Origin: Rhodobacter ferrooxidans
GTDB lineage: Bacteria; Pseudomonadota; Alphaproteobacteria; Rhodobacterales; Rhodobacteraceae
DNA: 64,000 bases
Direction of reading: 5' to 3'
NCBI RefSeq assembly: GCF_000176015.1
Contig: NZ_ACYY01000011.1
Coordinates: 52,043 to 116,042, forward strand
Shown here: positions 63,907 through 64,000 of the stretch, piece after piece
How positions within the stretch are numbered: position 1 is the stretch's first letter
Layout: every line of letters starts with the position of its first letter
Position numbers and translations under genes: made by a program
The notes under the pieces: generated by a model
Seen by the model: the letters and a program-made list of their open reading frames with translations, nothing else
What the model was told of the DNA's origin: nothing
The model's database searches: none

Positions 63907-64000
63907 GCCGCGGCCTCGAGCCCCAGCGTGGCCTGCGCCACCCGGTCGATCACCCCCGCCAGACTGTCGCCGCGCGCCCGTGCGGCAAAGTTCAGCGCCA
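63903..64000 (-). CDS. MoxR-family AAA+ ATPase, C-terminal end
   Basis: Only the last 32 codons are in the window (ALNFAARARGDSLAGVIDRV, then AQATLGLEAAA and a stop). These fit the helical tail of MoxR ATPases, and DUF58 follows directly with a GTGA overlap, the normal order. The ATPase motifs lie outside the window, so the call rests mainly on context. Confidence 0.65.
   Translation of the reverse strand, partial: ALNFAARARGDSLAGVIDRVAQATLGLEAAA

Overview
The window is high-GC DNA (roughly two thirds G+C by eye) from an alphaproteobacterium. The best match is order Rhodobacterales, family Paracoccaceae/Rhodobacteraceae (Rhodobacter, Gemmobacter or Tabrizicola-like). This rests on recognisable gene types and neighbourhoods: a bioMNY biotin ECF transporter, an frcBCAK-type fructose/pentose ABC system, rsmE next to ubiA, a pyrB with a degenerate dihydroorotase, and glcDEF. 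No prophage, insertion sequence, tRNA, rRNA or CRISPR array was seen. The window reads as ordinary chromosome, with small hairpin repeats between genes.

Layout, left to right. 1-7.4 kb: the 3' end of a class III aminotransferase (gabT-like), nhaA on the minus strand, the bioM-bioN-bioY operon, and a large RTX-repeat gene whose C-terminal Hint domain is cut off by a one-base deficit in a G run. 7.4-13.8 kb: a promoter, leader peptide and attenuator for ilvB, then ilvB, a convergent gene for a secreted EF-hand protein, ilvN, and the mtnP-apt purine/methylthioadenosine salvage pair. 14.3-19.8 kb: a minus-strand sugar operon (frcB, frcC, frcA, frcK) facing a plus-strand pair, a RbsD/FucU-family mutarotase and a ROK repressor, with a perfect palindromic operator candidate between them. 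19.8-25.4 kb: nhaD, deoC with a fused aldehyde dehydrogenase (deoxyribose catabolism), and yqgE. 25.5-31.2 kb: a DsbD-N-like periplasmic protein and an RND efflux pair. 31.4-37.3 kb: a family 4-like uracil-DNA glycosylase and a tightly overlapping operon of pyrB, a small membrane protein, a DUF4268 protein, an apparently dead dihydroorotase and plsY. 37.4-44.8 kb: gshA, two minus-strand genes including a NucS-like nuclease, rsmE, divergent ubiA, then OmpA-type and small envelope proteins. 44.8-50.9 kb: an alpha/beta hydrolase, a gabD-type dehydrogenase, a 2OG-Fe(II) dioxygenase, and an ECF sigma factor coupled to a membrane VWA protein. 51-58.2 kb: hsp20, two tandem secreted trypsin-like proteases, glcD-glcE-(small membrane protein)-glcF for glycolate oxidation, and a DUF599 membrane protein. 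58.2-64 kb: a minus-strand MoxR - DUF58 - DUF4159 - GATase-like operon, with MoxR cut by the window edge.

Regulatory and structural signals add most of the new information. They are a Val/Leu leader-peptide attenuator before ilvB, a 21-bp operator candidate between two back-to-back -35 boxes in the frc region, a 15-bp palindrome before gabD, a sigma32-like promoter before hsp20, and three families of dispersed hairpin repeats in gene-end intervals. All functional calls come from reading motifs by eye; no database search was run.
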